A stretch of DNA of 64,000 bases from Diphasiastrum complanatum (GCA_029204225.1 CM055097.1:37494976-37558975), one strand, 5' to 3'; shown: positions 20,480 to 35,300, counted from the first letter of the stretch. The notes: generated by a model from the sequence alone, not told the origin. Program-made: numbers and translations.

Positions 20480-23240
20480 GTGTGTGCACATGCACACACA
20501 TCTTAAATCAATATCTGTCTTGTTCTTCTTTGAGCTGTTTTTTGTGACCATTCTCTCTTCTCTCTCACACACACAAGGTTCTTCTTCCTCCTTATTCTCT
20601 TCCTTTTTTTTGTTAAATCATCTTTCTCTTTTTGTCTCTCCATTATTCAAGAGTGCTCCTCTTGGTACTAATATTGTGTTTTGTTATTTTGTGCTTGTAG
20701 AATTTGTTTCTAACTTAAATACTTTTGTCTGTGCAGCCACAAGACAAAAGTACCTATCTGGCAACAACAATGGCAGGCCAATCCAGATTATATTCTTGTG
20801 TAAAAATAACAATACAAGGCTCTTTTGAAAGACATTTTGGCAGCCTTCCAAGTAATGAGTAGAATTCTATTGCTAAGAGTATGCGATTGTTGATTCAAGG
20901 CTGATATTGAAAAAAGGTCACCATATGCAATATATCCAATCTGCATATAAGAGTGTTGTGAATGCAAACCTGCAGCATCAAACATCATTGTCGATTTCTT
21001 TAGACGAAAGGCCAATAGGATGTGAGGGGTAGTTTCTTTAGCTCTTGATATTGGGGACATGTCTTTTTGCATACCTAGTCTACTTTTCTCCCCATGACTT
21101 CCCCACGTGAAAATAGTTACTTCTATGATGACTAATTCTAATGGAATATTCGCTTTTATTTTTCTTTCCAGCTTGTAATATTACATTCAAACATATAAAT
21201 TTTTTGATCTGGATATCCTTAACCATATTAGTTGTCGCCAATTATCATGCCAATAATCTTAAGACCTATTGCGGTTTAGCTCAAGCTGCACCGTAGATTG
21301 TAATTCGTGCCCATGAGATGAATAACTCCAACTTCAATATCTGGGATGGCCAAGCCTCCAAATTTCCTAGATTGGAATTTGGCACATTCCTTTCATGAAC
21401 CAAATCTACACTCTCCCCATAAAAGAGATTCGGTATTCTCAAGTTCCTACATTACCTGCTATAGGAGAGATTATGTATCTAACAGTTATCACACTTGTAG
21501 CAAATTTTAAGGTCTTGATTGAGCCAATAAGCAAGCTTATTTGGATCTTGTGGCTGATCCGGTTTATTCTATCCTGGCTGCTGACATAGACGCTCAGTGG
21601 GGCACTCAAGTTTACATAATGGCACCACGTGAGGTGTCTCAATACCATGTTCTTTGATCGGAATTGGCCAGTGATTCAAGAGAGGTAAATTCTGGATTTG
21701 ACAAGGTTTATTGATACTTCACAAAATTCAGTACATAAGCATAAGACGACTCGTGTATTTACTTTTCATAGAGACAAAGAAAGTTATAGTTACTATAGAT
21801 ACACCACCTTTAGAATATTTGTCAATTATCATTTTTAGTGCAATAAAGTGACCGGTTCTTCAAGCTACTTTTACTTCCCTAATGAGGGCCATAGCTGCAA
21901 TGGTAAAATTCAGAGGTGACAACAGGAAACCTTGAAGGACACCTTTGCCAAGACTAATTGGTGGAGAGAGAGAGAACCACTGATTTCTGAGTATGAATAT
22001 GGGTTGGCATCAAGGGCTTGTGCATACAATTCAATAGCTTTTCCAGAACACCTAATCTAGAGCTCGAGCGGAGCATTTAGCATACAGAATCCTGTCAGTC
22101 CTTATCAAATCAATCTTAGTGAATGAAAAGGTTAGGGCCCCTACCATGAGCTAGCTTGAGAGAGGAGGAAATTCTAAGGATAATTATTCTCCATAACTTG
22201 TCCTTGATATGAAACAAGATTGTTTCTTATTTAAGGGTGAATTCAGTCTAGAATCTATTCTAGACCGTCACGCCCTTGTGTTGCTTCCTTTCTAGTTCAG
22301 TTATAGAGGATCTTGATATTTAGCTACAGATTTGTGCTCATGCAAAAGTAATATTTGCAATTGCCCCTCATATAGCATTATTTTTGTTTTGGATCAAATT
22401 TTGAACTTTTTTTTATGTTTTCTTGTAAGGGCTGTACCTTCTTGACTCAGTACTTGTTTACATGCTTGAACTTTTTATGAAGGTCTAACAGATGGCCACT
22501 ACTTTGCTACAGTAACATTATCCTTCAAGAAGAGAGCTCCCGAAATTCAGCTTGTTCATCTTGATGTTTGTTACATGTATATTCATCATACTGAACTCCG
22601 TACCTGCTCTTTTAACCTTGAATTCCCCTTTGAAATCACTAATGTCCCATACCATCAATTTTCTCTCCAAGAAAGTTCTTTGCTTTTAGATCTGCACAAC
22701 AGAAATAAAAAAGATTATCTAATCATCCTATATCCAACATATGATCCAATCTTCAACCATTTCCAAAAAATACTTCCACCATTGAATTTTTCCTTTAACA
22801 TAGTGTTCATAGCATGCTTTGAACCATTCAGGGAAGTTCATTCATTCTCTTATCAATAATCCTTCCAACTCTCTCAACTTCCACATGCTTGTGTGTAATG
22901 AGATTAGGTTATGTTCCTCCAAAGGTGATTTAGCTAGAAAAAAGAAAAGGGCTGTCTTCGAGGGACCTGCGCGAACAACTTATGATGATGATAAAAGATA
23001 GGTGGACAGCAAGAGTTTTTTTACTTTATGGATTGATCGTTTGGAATGTCAAGGGGCTTAGGACTTAATAACCCTTTTAAAGATCTGAACTTATTTGAAC
23101 ACATTCACTTTTTGTAACTTCGCAAGAAACGCAATTGAAAGGCTTTTAGTTCCTTGCAAGACCAACTCATATCTACACTACCAGAACTAGAAATGGAGTG
23201 GCGCTTTTTCCCGAAGAACTATAATGTAGTAAACTGAGTC
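20480..23240 (+). repeat. Block repeated at 56.94-60.2 kb; intron-6-like DNA of the DLH locus
   Basis: About 20480-21200 matches 56942-57735, 21430-21595 matches 58045-58210, and 22460-22640 matches 58210-58410, all in direct orientation. About 22640-23240 matches 58400-58650 and 59820-59960 in inverted orientation, so this part has flipped in one copy. Pieces are also recognisable in intron 6 of gene A (about 30430-30790). A minus-strand string FGGLAIPDIEVGVI at about 21330-21390 resembles the C-terminal region of a LINE reverse transcriptase, weakly. No intact gene is present. Confidence 0.65.
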
Positions 23241-25812
23241 ACAGACCCTTCAAGTTGATGCGAGAATGATCTGTAGACCAGTGGTTAGTATTTACATTAT
23301 TAGTAATGCTAACAGTTGAAACCATTGGTTAAACTTGTTTAGGGTATTTGGAGAGGTTATGAGATATAGATCTTGATCCCCCAAAGGTATCTCATAAATT
23401 CCAAATCGGAAATCCTTAAAAGCTATTTCTCACTTTTAAAGAACCCTTACTTCTTTTGAATTTCATAAATATGGACTTCACACTAAAATTCATATGATCC
23501 TTCCAGTATGGAAAATTCTTTATTGAACGACTGCTTATAATCATATGAATTACTACTTGGATAAGACCTGGAATTTGAAATGTTCCAAGATGTTGGTATT
23601 TCAATTTCTTAATCTCGGATTGTCTCTTATGCATAGATAATGCTCAAATTGATGATAGTTACTATCACTCGTATTGTGAATACTTAGAAGAAAATTCATG
23701 TGTATGAGTGAATCCTATTTGGATGGCACTTATTATTGATTCTTTCACGATTTTGAGATTTTCATTTATCATCTTTTCGGAAAAACCTTTATAAGAAATT
23801 GGGAATTTCTTTTAAAGGGAGGGGTGAAGTGATGAGTAAGTTTCTATTATAAGGACCTATCAGTTGCACAGAGTTGAGATGGAATTTTCTAGGGATTGTG
23901 CGGAACAATCTGGAACTAGAGAAGGATTGAAACTGGAAATCATCATAAGTGGTACTGAGTAAGATCAGAAGTTAGTAATCCTAGTTGTAGGGATAGAAGT
24001 GATTTTGATAAGGGAGTGTCTGTATTGAATCAACATGATCTTGGTTGGAATACTAGGATCCAGAACGGATTGATTATGTGAGATAAATTTGGTGGCAAGA
24101 GGTAAGTGGATTGGAAAACTCGTGAGAGAGAATGTGTTCTTAGTTTCAAAGATTTCCTAGATATGTTATTTACTCAAGACAAATAGAATTCCAAAGCATC
24201 AAACGGTATTAGGTAAGTACAAACTAATTGCATAATCCATTGAGTCGAGAGTCAATTGTGTAGCTAAGTTACAAGATTCTCAGTGAGATATGAGAGTAAC
24301 ATATGCGGTTTTGGAGGAATCTGCCAGATAATGAAATATGCGTTTATGTATTGGGTCATATTAAGATCATTCTCATATGTGCACGATTAATCTTGTTTGG
24401 ATCTACTATGTATTTTTGGTTACTAAGGTTATCTGGTGCACTTAACCTAGTCGATGAACATGGACATATGATCAAGTATTTTTGGAACAGATACTTGAAG
24501 AGTTAACGGATCTTTCTATGAAAGACTTATTGGTTAACTTAAAAGTGATTTGGATATGGATCTAAATGTCGTGTTGTACGGTACAATTAAGATCTGTACC
24601 TAGACATTTAAGATTTCTAAATCATGGGCAATTAACTTGAGTAGTTGATTTACTCATGTGGAAGTTAATTGGTAAAACAAACAGTGTGAAGAGAATTCAT
24701 CGGAAACTGTTTGTTTTCTGTGCATTGCTTGTAAGACACATAATTTGTGAGTCATTTGGATTCATCAAGAAAAATTGTGTGCATAGGATATACGGATTTC
24801 TTGGGTGTGTATTTCTCAGTGGGGAAATAACTCAATTCATTAGTGATTGTATCCCAGAGCGCTCAATTGGATACCGGATCCTAATGATTTCAAGAATGAT
24901 AAACTGAATTTTTGGGATTCAGTTGAGTTGGTTGGACATACACTCCAGTGTTTCTTAATGATTAAGTATGGGGTTAGATTCCAGTGAATTATGATTGATG
25001 TGAATCATAAGAATTTAACTATTTTTTATTGACGAATCATAAACAGATACTTAGTTAATATGAGTGTATGATTCCTAATCTTTACTCTAGTTTTTTATTG
25101 AGTTCTATGGATCTCACAGACATTTCTAATTAATTAAATTGTGCTTATGAGGAGATTTGTTTACTTTAGTGGATTGTATTCTACTAACATATTGTAGTCT
25201 ATAAGTGCTTGTGTACAAAGTTCAGTCTATATCTCCAAATTTATAGGAGACAGATAAATCCATTAAGATACATATAGTTGCTAATTTCTTGCATATGGTG
25301 CTAGAAATGGGGCTATTAACTCATTATAGTAACTATAGTATTCTGGATTGGGTTATAGTTGTCTGAGACTTGATGGATCTCCTAGAGATTTTAGATGACT
25401 GAATTGTGGTATTTTAGAATATTTGGATATTCTAAGAATATTTGTACCAAGAAACATTATTTTCTGAAAGAAATTGAATAAAAATTTCTTTAGCTTTCGG
25501 ATTTGATTTCTGAAATAAAGTGAAATTACCTAGTGGTTCATGTAATTTGGATTACATGAAGGTGATGAACTTTTATTTGGAGAAGATCAACCCATTTGGA
25601 AGATTTATAGCTTAATGTACCTTTGGGATTTGAGTTACTATTCCTGAGTAGAGGCAAGCAATTTAAGAATTGTTGCATCTCGAATTACTTATTCAAATGG
25701 AAAAGATCAGATTAAGAATAATGATTCATGGGTAAGACTTGAAAGCTAAAGGAATAGTTTCATATTTTCTTTTTCCTGTTCTAAGGACAGAACCTATTTA
25801 AGGGAGGAAGAA
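23241..25812 (+). mobile_element. Decayed internal region of a gypsy element (LTR-1 family)
   Basis: Non-coding now. Just before the LTR (25675-25800) two frames together give FKWKR and NNDSWVRLE-like words, resembling the end of a chromodomain-type polyprotein. A polypurine tract TTTAAGGGAGGAAG lies at 25797-25810. Part of the interior matches the reverse complement of 2.6-4.2 kb. The left end at 23241 is where homology to the DLH-locus repeat stops. Confidence 0.5.
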
Positions 25813-26100
25813 TGTTACGACCATATTCATCTAAGGACATGGAATATTCCTAATATGGTAGACCGACCCTCCAGTGTTCGAGATTATTGGTCACGCCTAG
25901 ATTTTATTCCATGTCGAGGCCTGTTTGTGACTAATGATCTTGAGAGGACCCAGACACTCTAATTGAGACATATGGAGTAGTGCATGTTCATGTGACGGAT
26001 ATAGGCAGGAGGTATGCATGAAGAGCTGTGACCTATTTATAGTTGACCTACATGGGAATTGCATGGGTTCATGCACAGGATCTTACTCTTTATATATTGA
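25813..26100 (+). mobile_element. LTR-1, plus orientation
   Basis: Starts TGTTACGACCATATTC after the polypurine tract. It shares CTAAGGACATGGAATA, TTTTATTCCATGTCGAGGCC and CTATTTATAGTTGACCT with the copies at 2395-2628 and 45757-45963. It is followed directly by copia integrase sequence. The right end is approximate. Confidence 0.75.
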
Positions 26101-26105
26101 GGGAG

Positions 26106-27460
26106 AGATTACCCCGTCGATTTAATAAAGAGCAAGGATGAAGTGTTTGATGTCTTTGTAAAGTTCAAGATTGCAAGGGAGGTCCAATTCAACACCAAAA
26201 TCAAGTGCTTGAGGAGTGACAATGGTGGTGAGTACATTTCTACCAAGTTTAAAGCATTTTGGGATGCAAATGGGATCAAAAGGGAGCTCACAAGTCTAAG
26301 AACATGCAAATAGGATCAAGAGGGAGCTCACAAGTCTAAGAGCAACAAAATGGAGTGGCCGAGAGGAAGAATAGAACCTTATGTGAAGGAGCCAAAGCAA
26401 TGAGGTTAGGTGCCAATTTCCTACACCTTTTTGAGGTGAAGCTTTGTTGTGTGCCAATTTTTTATGCAATAGGTAGGCGAGTGTTGTCTTGGATGGAAAG
26501 ACACCTTTTGAGATGCTATTTGGTAGGAGGCCGAGTGTCAAGTTTTTTCAAAACTTTTTGATGTATTTGCTATCATTTAACATTATACTTGATGATAGGA
26601 CAAAGGAGGATCCATCTTCAAAGAAAGGTATATTTGTTGGTTACAGTGAGGTGAGCAAGACTTACAAAGTTTATATTCCCTCAACTAAGAAAGTGGCCAT
26701 AGAAAGAGATGTCATTTTTTATGAAGGAAACATTCCAAAGGTTTCTTCAAGTGGTGATGTGGTGATTGGATCTAACATTTTGGATGTTGATGACAATGTT
26801 GATGATACTTTGGATGTTGATGGTAAAGAGCCTTTTTCAAGTCAAAAGCCAAGGAGGACATCAAGGCAAGGCAACAACCTTCAAGGCTCACTTATGATGA
26901 GAAGGATAAGCAAGTTGTTGGTGGTAAAAACTACGCTTTCCTAACCTCTTTTGATGAACCTACATTTGTGGATGAAACAAGGCAAAAAGAGGAGTGTGGA
27001 TCCAAGCAATGGATCTTGAGTATCAAGCTCTTATGAAGAACAATACATGGAGATTGGTGGAACTTCCTAAGAACAAGAAGGCAATTGGATACAAGTGGAT
27101 CTTCAAAGTGAAGACAAACCAAGATGGATCAATCAACAAGTACACAACAAGGTTGGTGGCAAAAGGATATGCTCAAGAGTATGGTATTGACTATGATGAG
27201 ACCTTTGCACCAGTGGCAAAGATGGTAAGCATTAGGGTCATTATTTCTCTTGCAACACTTTATGGATGGCATCTATGGCAATTGGATGTCACTAATGCAT
27301 TCTTGAATGGAGATCTTGAAGAGGGCGTTTTTATGGAGCAATCTGAGGGCTACATTTTACATGCCAAAGCCTAATCATGTGTGTTTTCTCCAAAAGAGTT
27401 TGTATGGGCTTAAGTAAGCACCAAGGAGTTGATATGCTAAGCTTAACACTTTTTTACTTT
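26106..27460 (+). pseudogene. Ty1/copia integrase-reverse transcriptase fragment
   Basis: Integrase end: CLRSDNGGEYISTKFKAF (26209-26262), then GVAERKNRTL (about 26352). Connector: SSKKGIFVGYSEVSKTYKVY (about 26618). RT start: NNTWRLVELPKNKKAIGYKW (from about 27039), DYDETFAPVAK and LDVTNAFLNGDLEEGVFMEQ (to about 27340). It then breaks into stops at about 27375. A 45-bp stretch around 26262-26340 is tandemly doubled (GGGAGCTCACAAGTCTAAG twice), which disrupts the integrase frame. No catalytic YVDD, RNase H or 3' LTR remains. Confidence 0.85.
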
Positions 27461-27519
27461 CTCAAAATTTCATTATGAGTTATGAGTGAGTATGGTCATT
27501 CACGTTATTTTAGACTTGT

Positions 27520-28430
27520 TGGAAATGATGTTACTACTGAATTGCTACAGTTCATCCATGAAAATGGATAGAATGCACAAGAGCATCCTACTATAGAAAT
27601 CTCTTTCCATAGTAAGGAGATGGAAACTACTGCTTTAGTCGATCTATTACGAGAAGATGTCCGAGAGTGCAATTGGGCACTCTACTCAAAATGCATCCAA
27701 CGCTATGGGAAGGATTAAAATCATATATATGTGGACTAAGCAAAGCCGAACCAATCCCAAACCCTACCAATCCCACACAGAAGGAGAGAGTTGAGGACTC
27801 ACAATTGGTACATCAGATAGGGCTAAGATGGGAGAAAGATACAAAACACGTGGCGATCCCAATCATGCATCACAGGTTACCACAGGAATGGAGGCTTGAG
27901 AGTCAACATAATCTCCTCCAAACTTTAGTACGCCTATGGTAGACGCCTCTTATACTCACGCACCAACCCGCAGGTGTAGCCAAGGAAGTGCACACCAAAA
28001 TAGTAGATATCAGATTCTTGCTAGACTTCGTGGTATTAGATTCACCCGAATCCTTTCTATCTTACCGAGTTCTACTTGGTAGACCGTGGCCGCACGTCCC
28101 AAGCACTTCACGACTGGGGTCATATCTAAATAGTCCTTCACAATCGCAACTCTACCTTGAAGATCAACCATGATACCTGAATTAGGAAACCAACTGACTA
28201 GCAGATAATGGTTGCCAGCTCTGCCACCACTAACCACTGATGAGGAATTAGAGGATGGACGTCATTGGAGGAGGATTCTCATACGAGTCGATTCGTAAAT
28301 GGATGTAGTGAACTGGAATGAAGCCTTGGCCATAGTGGATTGCTTACAATTCGATGACAAGACAAATCTATCATTGAATCACTTGCATCTTAAATTAATT
28401 CAAGGACTTTTTAGAGAGAATAAAGCATTA
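27520..28430 (+). pseudogene. Ty3/gypsy protease-region fragment
   Basis: The string SYRVLLGRPWPHVPSTSRLG at about 28060-28120 fits the LLGRPW(I/L)H segment at the end of gypsy protease domains, but frames around it are short. About 28340-28380 reads EALAIVDCLQFDDKT. A related fragment lies in the same orientation at 38.5-38.9 kb (VLLGTP, EALAIVDCLNSN). The two therefore bracket DLH gene A. Confidence 0.55.
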
Positions 28431-28975
28431 CCTTGCGTCATCTCATGAGTCTCAAATTCCCAATATGACACATCCCAGAAACTACATAGCCATAGATTAA
28501 TGACTATACAAAATACAACAAAGCAAACTTAAAGAGTAGAGAGTTTGTCAGAGTGCATACTTTTAAGGGTTGGAAAGGTCAAAATCTTATTTCAAATGCA
28601 TTTGGATGATTATAACAATCTAAAAAATACAAAATAAGAAAAATGAGATTTCACCCAACTGAACCACAACATGTGAGTGGTACATGTGAAGTATACACAT
28701 TATGAAGTAGATCACTTGTACCAATCCTTTTGCAATAAGATAACATTTTGTACATTAGAACTTCAAAGGCATGTCGAAGATATGGTAAGAAAACAAGTTC
28801 CATCCTATGATTGTATGTTAAAAATTATTGAGATGTGTTTGCTAAAATGCTAAATTTTTTAATGAAGTGGAACTCCAAAAACAACAAACGACTATATCAT
28901 GCTCTTTATCTACACGAGCTTGTTTATCCAATAGATAACTAATATTGGTAATCCTTGTAGACTTCTTGTCAAAAA

Positions 28976-29303
28976 CTAAAGATACTTCCCAAACCATTCT
29001 AAAAGGTCGGAATGTGCTTCTTCTGCCTCTGCAACAGCTTTCTCATCATTTAGCTCATAGCGAACTGTCCATCCATGACTAACCCCAGGAAATACCTTCA
29101 CAAAGTGTGGTACCTATCATGTACATTATATTAGGCCTAGTCATTTCAAAACATCGACAAACGTTTCTTGAAAAAAAATACCAAGAAACTTCAATGTCAC
29201 AGAATTTCCAAGTGAAGTAAAATCTACATAGCAAAAATATGAGAAAAATATTCTAAATTTCTAAATTTTCATTTTAAAAACAAAACAAAAAAGTTGACAT
29301 ATG

Positions 29304-29343
<40 letters not shown>

Positions 29344-32300
29344 ACTTCTCCCTGATTTTTTTTTCTAGTAAGGAATAAATTGGAGTTATGCAACTGCAAC
29401 TATTGAGAACCTGGTTAATCTGATGCCAATTGGGTCAAGTTTACGACATACAGTTCATTTCATATAAAACGAGATCTCACCTAACTGCCCAAATTTGGTC
29501 CTGAAACTACTAGAAACCCGGCAGATTATAAAAGCATTTGAGAGCAGATTGCTACATTGTGTTACTGCTTATTTTCCGTGAGCTTGCCTTCTAAACCCAT
29601 CCTTAAAGCCTTTTCGAAGAATTTGGCAACAAATTAGGATCAAAGAAAGATGAAGCACCTAGCAGAAAATTCAACCTTGTTACATCTTATTCAAACTAAG
29701 AAATAACCCATTTTTCAGGCTTGTATTCCTTAAGAAATGGTTCATGTATTTGATTACTCTGAAAGATTTATTGTTGAGAATGTCAAAAGATATCAAAGTA
29801 CCATTCTGACTTGATATTCCTTTTAGATTCCACCAAAAGTTCAATCCTGGAGTTTTCTCTTTGTGAATTTCTTCAGTACAGAATGGTATCCAATCCCTTC
29901 TCATTGAACTCCTGTTCTAGAGGGTAATATGCTCTACGAAAACAGTTAACATCTTGCATATAATCTTGTGTTCTCCTCCTGACAATCATAAAAAACAGTA
30001 CTTATATAGAGTTGCATTTCTTTTCATCTAATCCTTTATACGGAGAATGTTTTGTGAATCAATTATTTGTCAAATGAGTCAATCTCCATTGGCCAAACAA
30101 CTCAGTCTGAAACTTATTCTTAAACCATTAACATTTATGTGTTCTCCTTTTCTCTGTTCTGGAGGTTCTTGGTTTTTAGCTGCAGTTTTGTGCTCATGAT
30201 AAAGTATCATCTGCAATTGCACCATTTCAATCAACTTCTAGATTTTTGTGACCTTCACATGATACTTATATACAGGCTTGAGATTTCAAATAAAAAGGTT
30301 AAGGTAACTGACATACAGTCATCATGTATTCTTGTGTAACTATGCAAATCTCAGAACAAAACTGCCTTGTCAAATATAGGGAGGATAGAATCTGCCCAAG
30401 TTTTGTTCATAGCTGATAATAATTGTTGATTATAGATTTACTATACTGAATTCAGTTTCAGACCTTTTAACCTTGACTATCCTATATCGACCTGAAGGGT
30501 CTGAGAATTTGTTGACCATCTTACAATCCTTAGGAAGAAAATGTAAATGGGACGTAAAGGCAAATTTCAGCGGAAAAATCTTACAAAAAGTCTTCCACTT
30601 AGGGAAAAACTCAACAAATCCTCAATATCAATGAGGCATGTCCTCGCTATGTTAAGCTGAAGAAACTATCCCTCACATGCTATTGGGTTGTCATATAAAG
30701 GCATCAGAATAGATATTTGATGCGGCAGGTATGCATTCACAAACTCTTATACGCAGACTGAATATATTGTATTTGTAGAAACTTTTCCAATGTCGGCCTC
30801 CAATCTCAAATCAACAAAGGCATAATCTTAAGGCTAACATTTAATCAGTACGTAGAAGGCTAGAAACGAAAATGTATTTTGAATGAGCCTTTTTCCAGTA
30901 CTATTTTAAGATTGTTGCTAACTGTACAGGAATTTTAGCTAGATTGGCCAGCTATCATTGTTGTGAGGTAGTTACTTTCATCTTGTGGCTGCACTAGATA
31001 ATGACGTCTTTCCATTGTTTTTAAGGAAACAGAGATAAATCGATGCTCGATCGCTGGAAGAGAGATGCTCCAAAAACTATCATGTGCTTAGCCAGGGACA
31101 ATTTATGCTTTATCTCTTGGAATTTTGGGATTCATCAACAGCGATACACAGCCGATGTATACATTTTTACTTGTCATTAATCTGCTAAATAAATGATTCT
31201 GTCATTAGTCTAAAAGCTGAAGATAATTTTTATCTGATTGAGCTGCATAGCTTCACTATAAATCAATCAGAAAATATGGAATTTTTTATTCCAAACAAAA
31301 GTGACTCTTGCGGAGCAGAGCAGTTAGACGTGAAGCACAATTGGCAAAATGAGGGATGGACTTACATGCGGACATCATGAGAATCAGTAGCTACACGCAA
31401 AGGTTTTTTAGACAGGTCAAGTTTCAACTTTGCTTTCTCCAGTTACTAAGTCAAGCTAGTACGCTAGTCAGCCCCCAAGATTGATCACTTACCCAATCAA
31501 ATAGTCAAAAAAATGTCATGCAAAAGGACTATTCAAAAGAAGCTAACTCTCTTGGGTACAATGTATTGCAGACTTACAATTTTTTTCCCAAATGACATGG
31601 CATTTCGTACAACATGCAAAGAACATACAACATAGTTACAATTCCTAACAACTTGTTAAGAGGCGTACATCTTAGGTTCTGCCAGTGTAGAACTTTGAAA
31701 AGTTGCATAACCATTAAGATGGTTTATATGATTGCAAAAGAGCACTTTGGATGGATTTGGCTAACTACAAACCTCAGATTTTGATATCAAGATCTCCTCA
31801 AAGCTTTTAATCACTGCAGGAGGTGAGAATTGGTCAATCTCGGCTCCCAGAATAGCTATTGGAACTTTGACCTCTGCACATCCACACAACACTTTCTACT
31901 TTTATCACTCACATTTGCAGTGATAAAGCAAGGGTCGATGGATACACTATAAAAGAATTAGTTACTTTAAAATCTCTGTTAAAAATAAGAGATTGTAGAA
32001 AAGTTGAGTATGGTTGAGTTAGGGGTTGAATCTACGCCCTCCCCATCAATGGTAACATGCAAACACACTCAGCCCAGTCCAGTCATAAATCAAAATGTGG
32101 CAAATGATTATTTGCAACAGCATTGACAAACAGATTCAGGACACCACAATTGCTGAAAGCTTGCAAGTGCAAGCATCTGCTTCCTACTTGTAGGTGCTAA
32201 TCAATCAGCAGCAGAGAGCTGGCCACCCACACAGGCATGCGTGTTAGAAATTTCTTGGGAGCACTCATGTATATATAAAACATGGCAAGCTGTGTTCAAA

Positions 32301-35300
32301 TTTTGCTAAAATAACAGTAAGGTCTCACCTTTTATATCCTCAGAAGTCAGAAATGAGGGATGCAATAGAACTGCAGCTTGTATGTCCCCTTCTTTTGCCA
32401 AAACAACAGCTACTTTAGCTGCAACCAGTCCATCAGACATGCCGAGTTTACAAAAAGATCAGTAAATGTGATGCCTGAACAGAAACTTGGCAGTCATCTG
32501 CTCTGATTGCTTATGCTTTCTGAATGCAGAGGCAATTGGATAGAAAAAGGAAAAAATACCTCCCCAACAAAAGCCACCAACACCAACAGATTGAACTCCC
32601 TTCTCCTTCAAAACCTCTATGATCTGTTTCGATTCTTCTATTGGTTCAGGCTGCAAAAGTAGCGGGAGCTAGTTGAATTTTGTGGTTCTAACAGCACTCT
32701 ACTATTGTTTAAGTTTGACAGCAAGGGCAAAGGATGCTAAACATGTGTGTCTATCAATGGAACCAATCGATCTTCCACTTTAAAAAGAAAAGAAAAACGT
32801 GTATTCATATTAAAAATGATGTTGGACAGGTCACAGATAAACACATACAGTGGGAGGATGCTTAGGGAGCCATTCTTGAAGTCTATCTAGGAGTGAGGCA
32901 CCTTCTATCAATACAAAAGAGTCCCCGTGGAAATAGTCTGGCACCACTACCAGATAGCCTGCTGATGCAATTTTGTCTGCAAGTTTCCTGGATGAATCAA
33001 TTTCAAAAACCCATCAGAATGCAAAGTTTTCTTCTCTAGAATGAACATGCAAAGTGCATTTTCTTAAGTTGCTACTACTTGAACTCACAAATATTTGATC
33101 AGAATATATTCAAATCTGCAGTAAAAAAGAATGTTCTGAAATCATACCAGCAGATCTATCCTATATTTACAGCAAGGGAATGAAGTCTTCTGTGTGCAAT
33201 GTGCATAGCCTCAAGAAGCCATTGTAATTGAATTTGTAGAAAGAGGATCCTTTATGAAGCTAACATTGGTTGGTTGCAACCCCACCAGGATGGCTCTTGG
33301 CTTTCTATGTCATACCCAAATATATAGCTTCCTTAAAATCGGCCTCATATAGTCAGGTCCATGAAACCCAATTCAAAAAGTATATGCCAAAGCCAAGTGG
33401 GCTACCTGGTCACTATGCCACATCACTTTTCTAGTTGCGAGAGCTGCCATACTTTCACGTTTGCAACTCCATCTTATGGCTCCATTTCCAAATAAGAAAA
33501 CATAAGCTGATGAGACCTCCAATCATCACAATTTCTGCATCAAATTACCTGAAAAGATTTGCAGCCATGTTCATTCTGAATTTCCTCTTAAATTCTTCTA
33601 TCCTCTTGAATTTCCTCTTAAGTTCTTTGATTGTTTTCCAACGTGTGAATCTGGAATTTGACATGAATTTGCTCACAACTCCCAGCATATTTGCAATATG
33701 TGGACTTGAACAAATGGAAGCAGAAATTCATTATCATTCAAGATCGTACAAGTATACTTCCACTGATTCAAAGAGATAACTTCCCTTTTCCTATCTCTTG
33801 TAAAATGACCTCCCAAACAATGGTCTATTTCATCCACACGAGTTTTTCTATATACTTCCCCTGACATACTCTCTACATATCCAATGTCTATCATTTGAAC
33901 TACTATTAGTTTTTCTATATACCTACCCTGACATACTCTCTATATAATCCAATGTCTTTCATTTGTTCTACTATTAAAACGATTGTAGCTTATGTTGTGT
34001 ATCTTCTTGAATGAAGCCTTGTCGTTCTTGCATGTAGATTTCCTCATCAAGTCAGAACAATTAGAATCAGGAAACTATATCATTCTTTTGAAGCTACAGA
34101 AGGATTCATATCATCCTCATTGACGACCACATTTCTAGATATGCTAAGCCTGTTTGGGATCAAATCGTATAGACTATGTATATGCTTCACTTCCACGACA
34201 ATATCCACTGAAAAGACAATATCCACTGACATTTAGTACTTTCGGTTCAGGATTACTCTTACTTTCTTCAGGAACTAATGCATAGGCAATGCATCCAAAA
34301 ACATGGAAATGTCTGATATTGGGCGTTTTACTGCTCCAAGCTTCTTCAGGAGTCAATGATTTGGTAGGACTTGATTTTGAAGGCGAGTTGCAGTAGCTAT
34401 GGCTTCTCCCAATATTTCATAATCAAGTTACGTTGAGTGAAGCATGGTCCACAACACGCATTCAGCTTATTCTTCAGGCAACTTAAATTTGAGATGCAAA
34501 ATCCCTTGGACTTAGATGGCTTCGAAATCCCTCTCTACTGAGGAGATTTTTTAATCCATTCGACATGTATCCTCAATGCTCATGATCCGTCACTTCGCAA
34601 TGCATGGAAGGTTCTTCGTGTCAACTATTGCGTTGATTTACTATTAGTTTTTAAAATTTCATCCTTGGTAGAAAAGAAATAAATAGACAAACACCATGTC
34701 AGATTTTTCATCTCTGAAAGTCAAAAACTATAATGTTCCACAATGTGTAGGAGTCTTCATTGGTCCACATAGACACGTTTGGTCTAGATCTAGAGTTCCG
34801 AAAATTCCCTTGAGCCCTGCTCTTCACATTGCTTCACAACAACACAACCAGCAACACAAGCCTTCACAACTTGAGGTAGCAACGTGATGGCTGGCTGTCA
34901 TTGGTTCACTATTTTACAGTCCAGCACTGGACACCATCCCCCTCATCTTTCGGCCTACACTTCAGCTTCCCCTGTGTGGGCACTTAAGGTGGCATTCCGC
35001 TTTATAGTTACACATTGCTTCGGATCTTTGATTCGGATTGGAACGATTGGTTCAGATTTTCATGAAAATTTTGAGAAGAATGCTCAAAATTTTGTAAAAG
35101 TATATTTAAATTGTAATTTCAAATCTCGAATAGATCCGGATCAGTTCCAAACTTTCAAATCCCTATGGTTTATAACTATGTGAATTCTCTTTGCCGCATG
35201 GGGAAATCTTTGCGCCCAATTGCCTGCAAGTTGAGTTGCCACTGGCACCTCAAGAAAAATGGATAAAGCGTGTGCAAAGACTTCACATGGACCAATCACT

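Noticed and set aside
22575-23001. Short frames in the repeated block
   Set aside because: The same DNA occurs in inverted orientation at 59.8 kb with different open frames, so coding is unlikely.
24303-24907. Plus-strand frames of 67 and 83 codons rich in Ile, Cys and Phe
   Set aside because: They lie in a decayed gypsy interior and match no retroelement or plant protein I know.
33435-33779. 114-codon plus-strand frame inside DLH intron 2
   Set aside because: Antisense to an intron with decayed copia sequence, no domain, no supporting neighbour.
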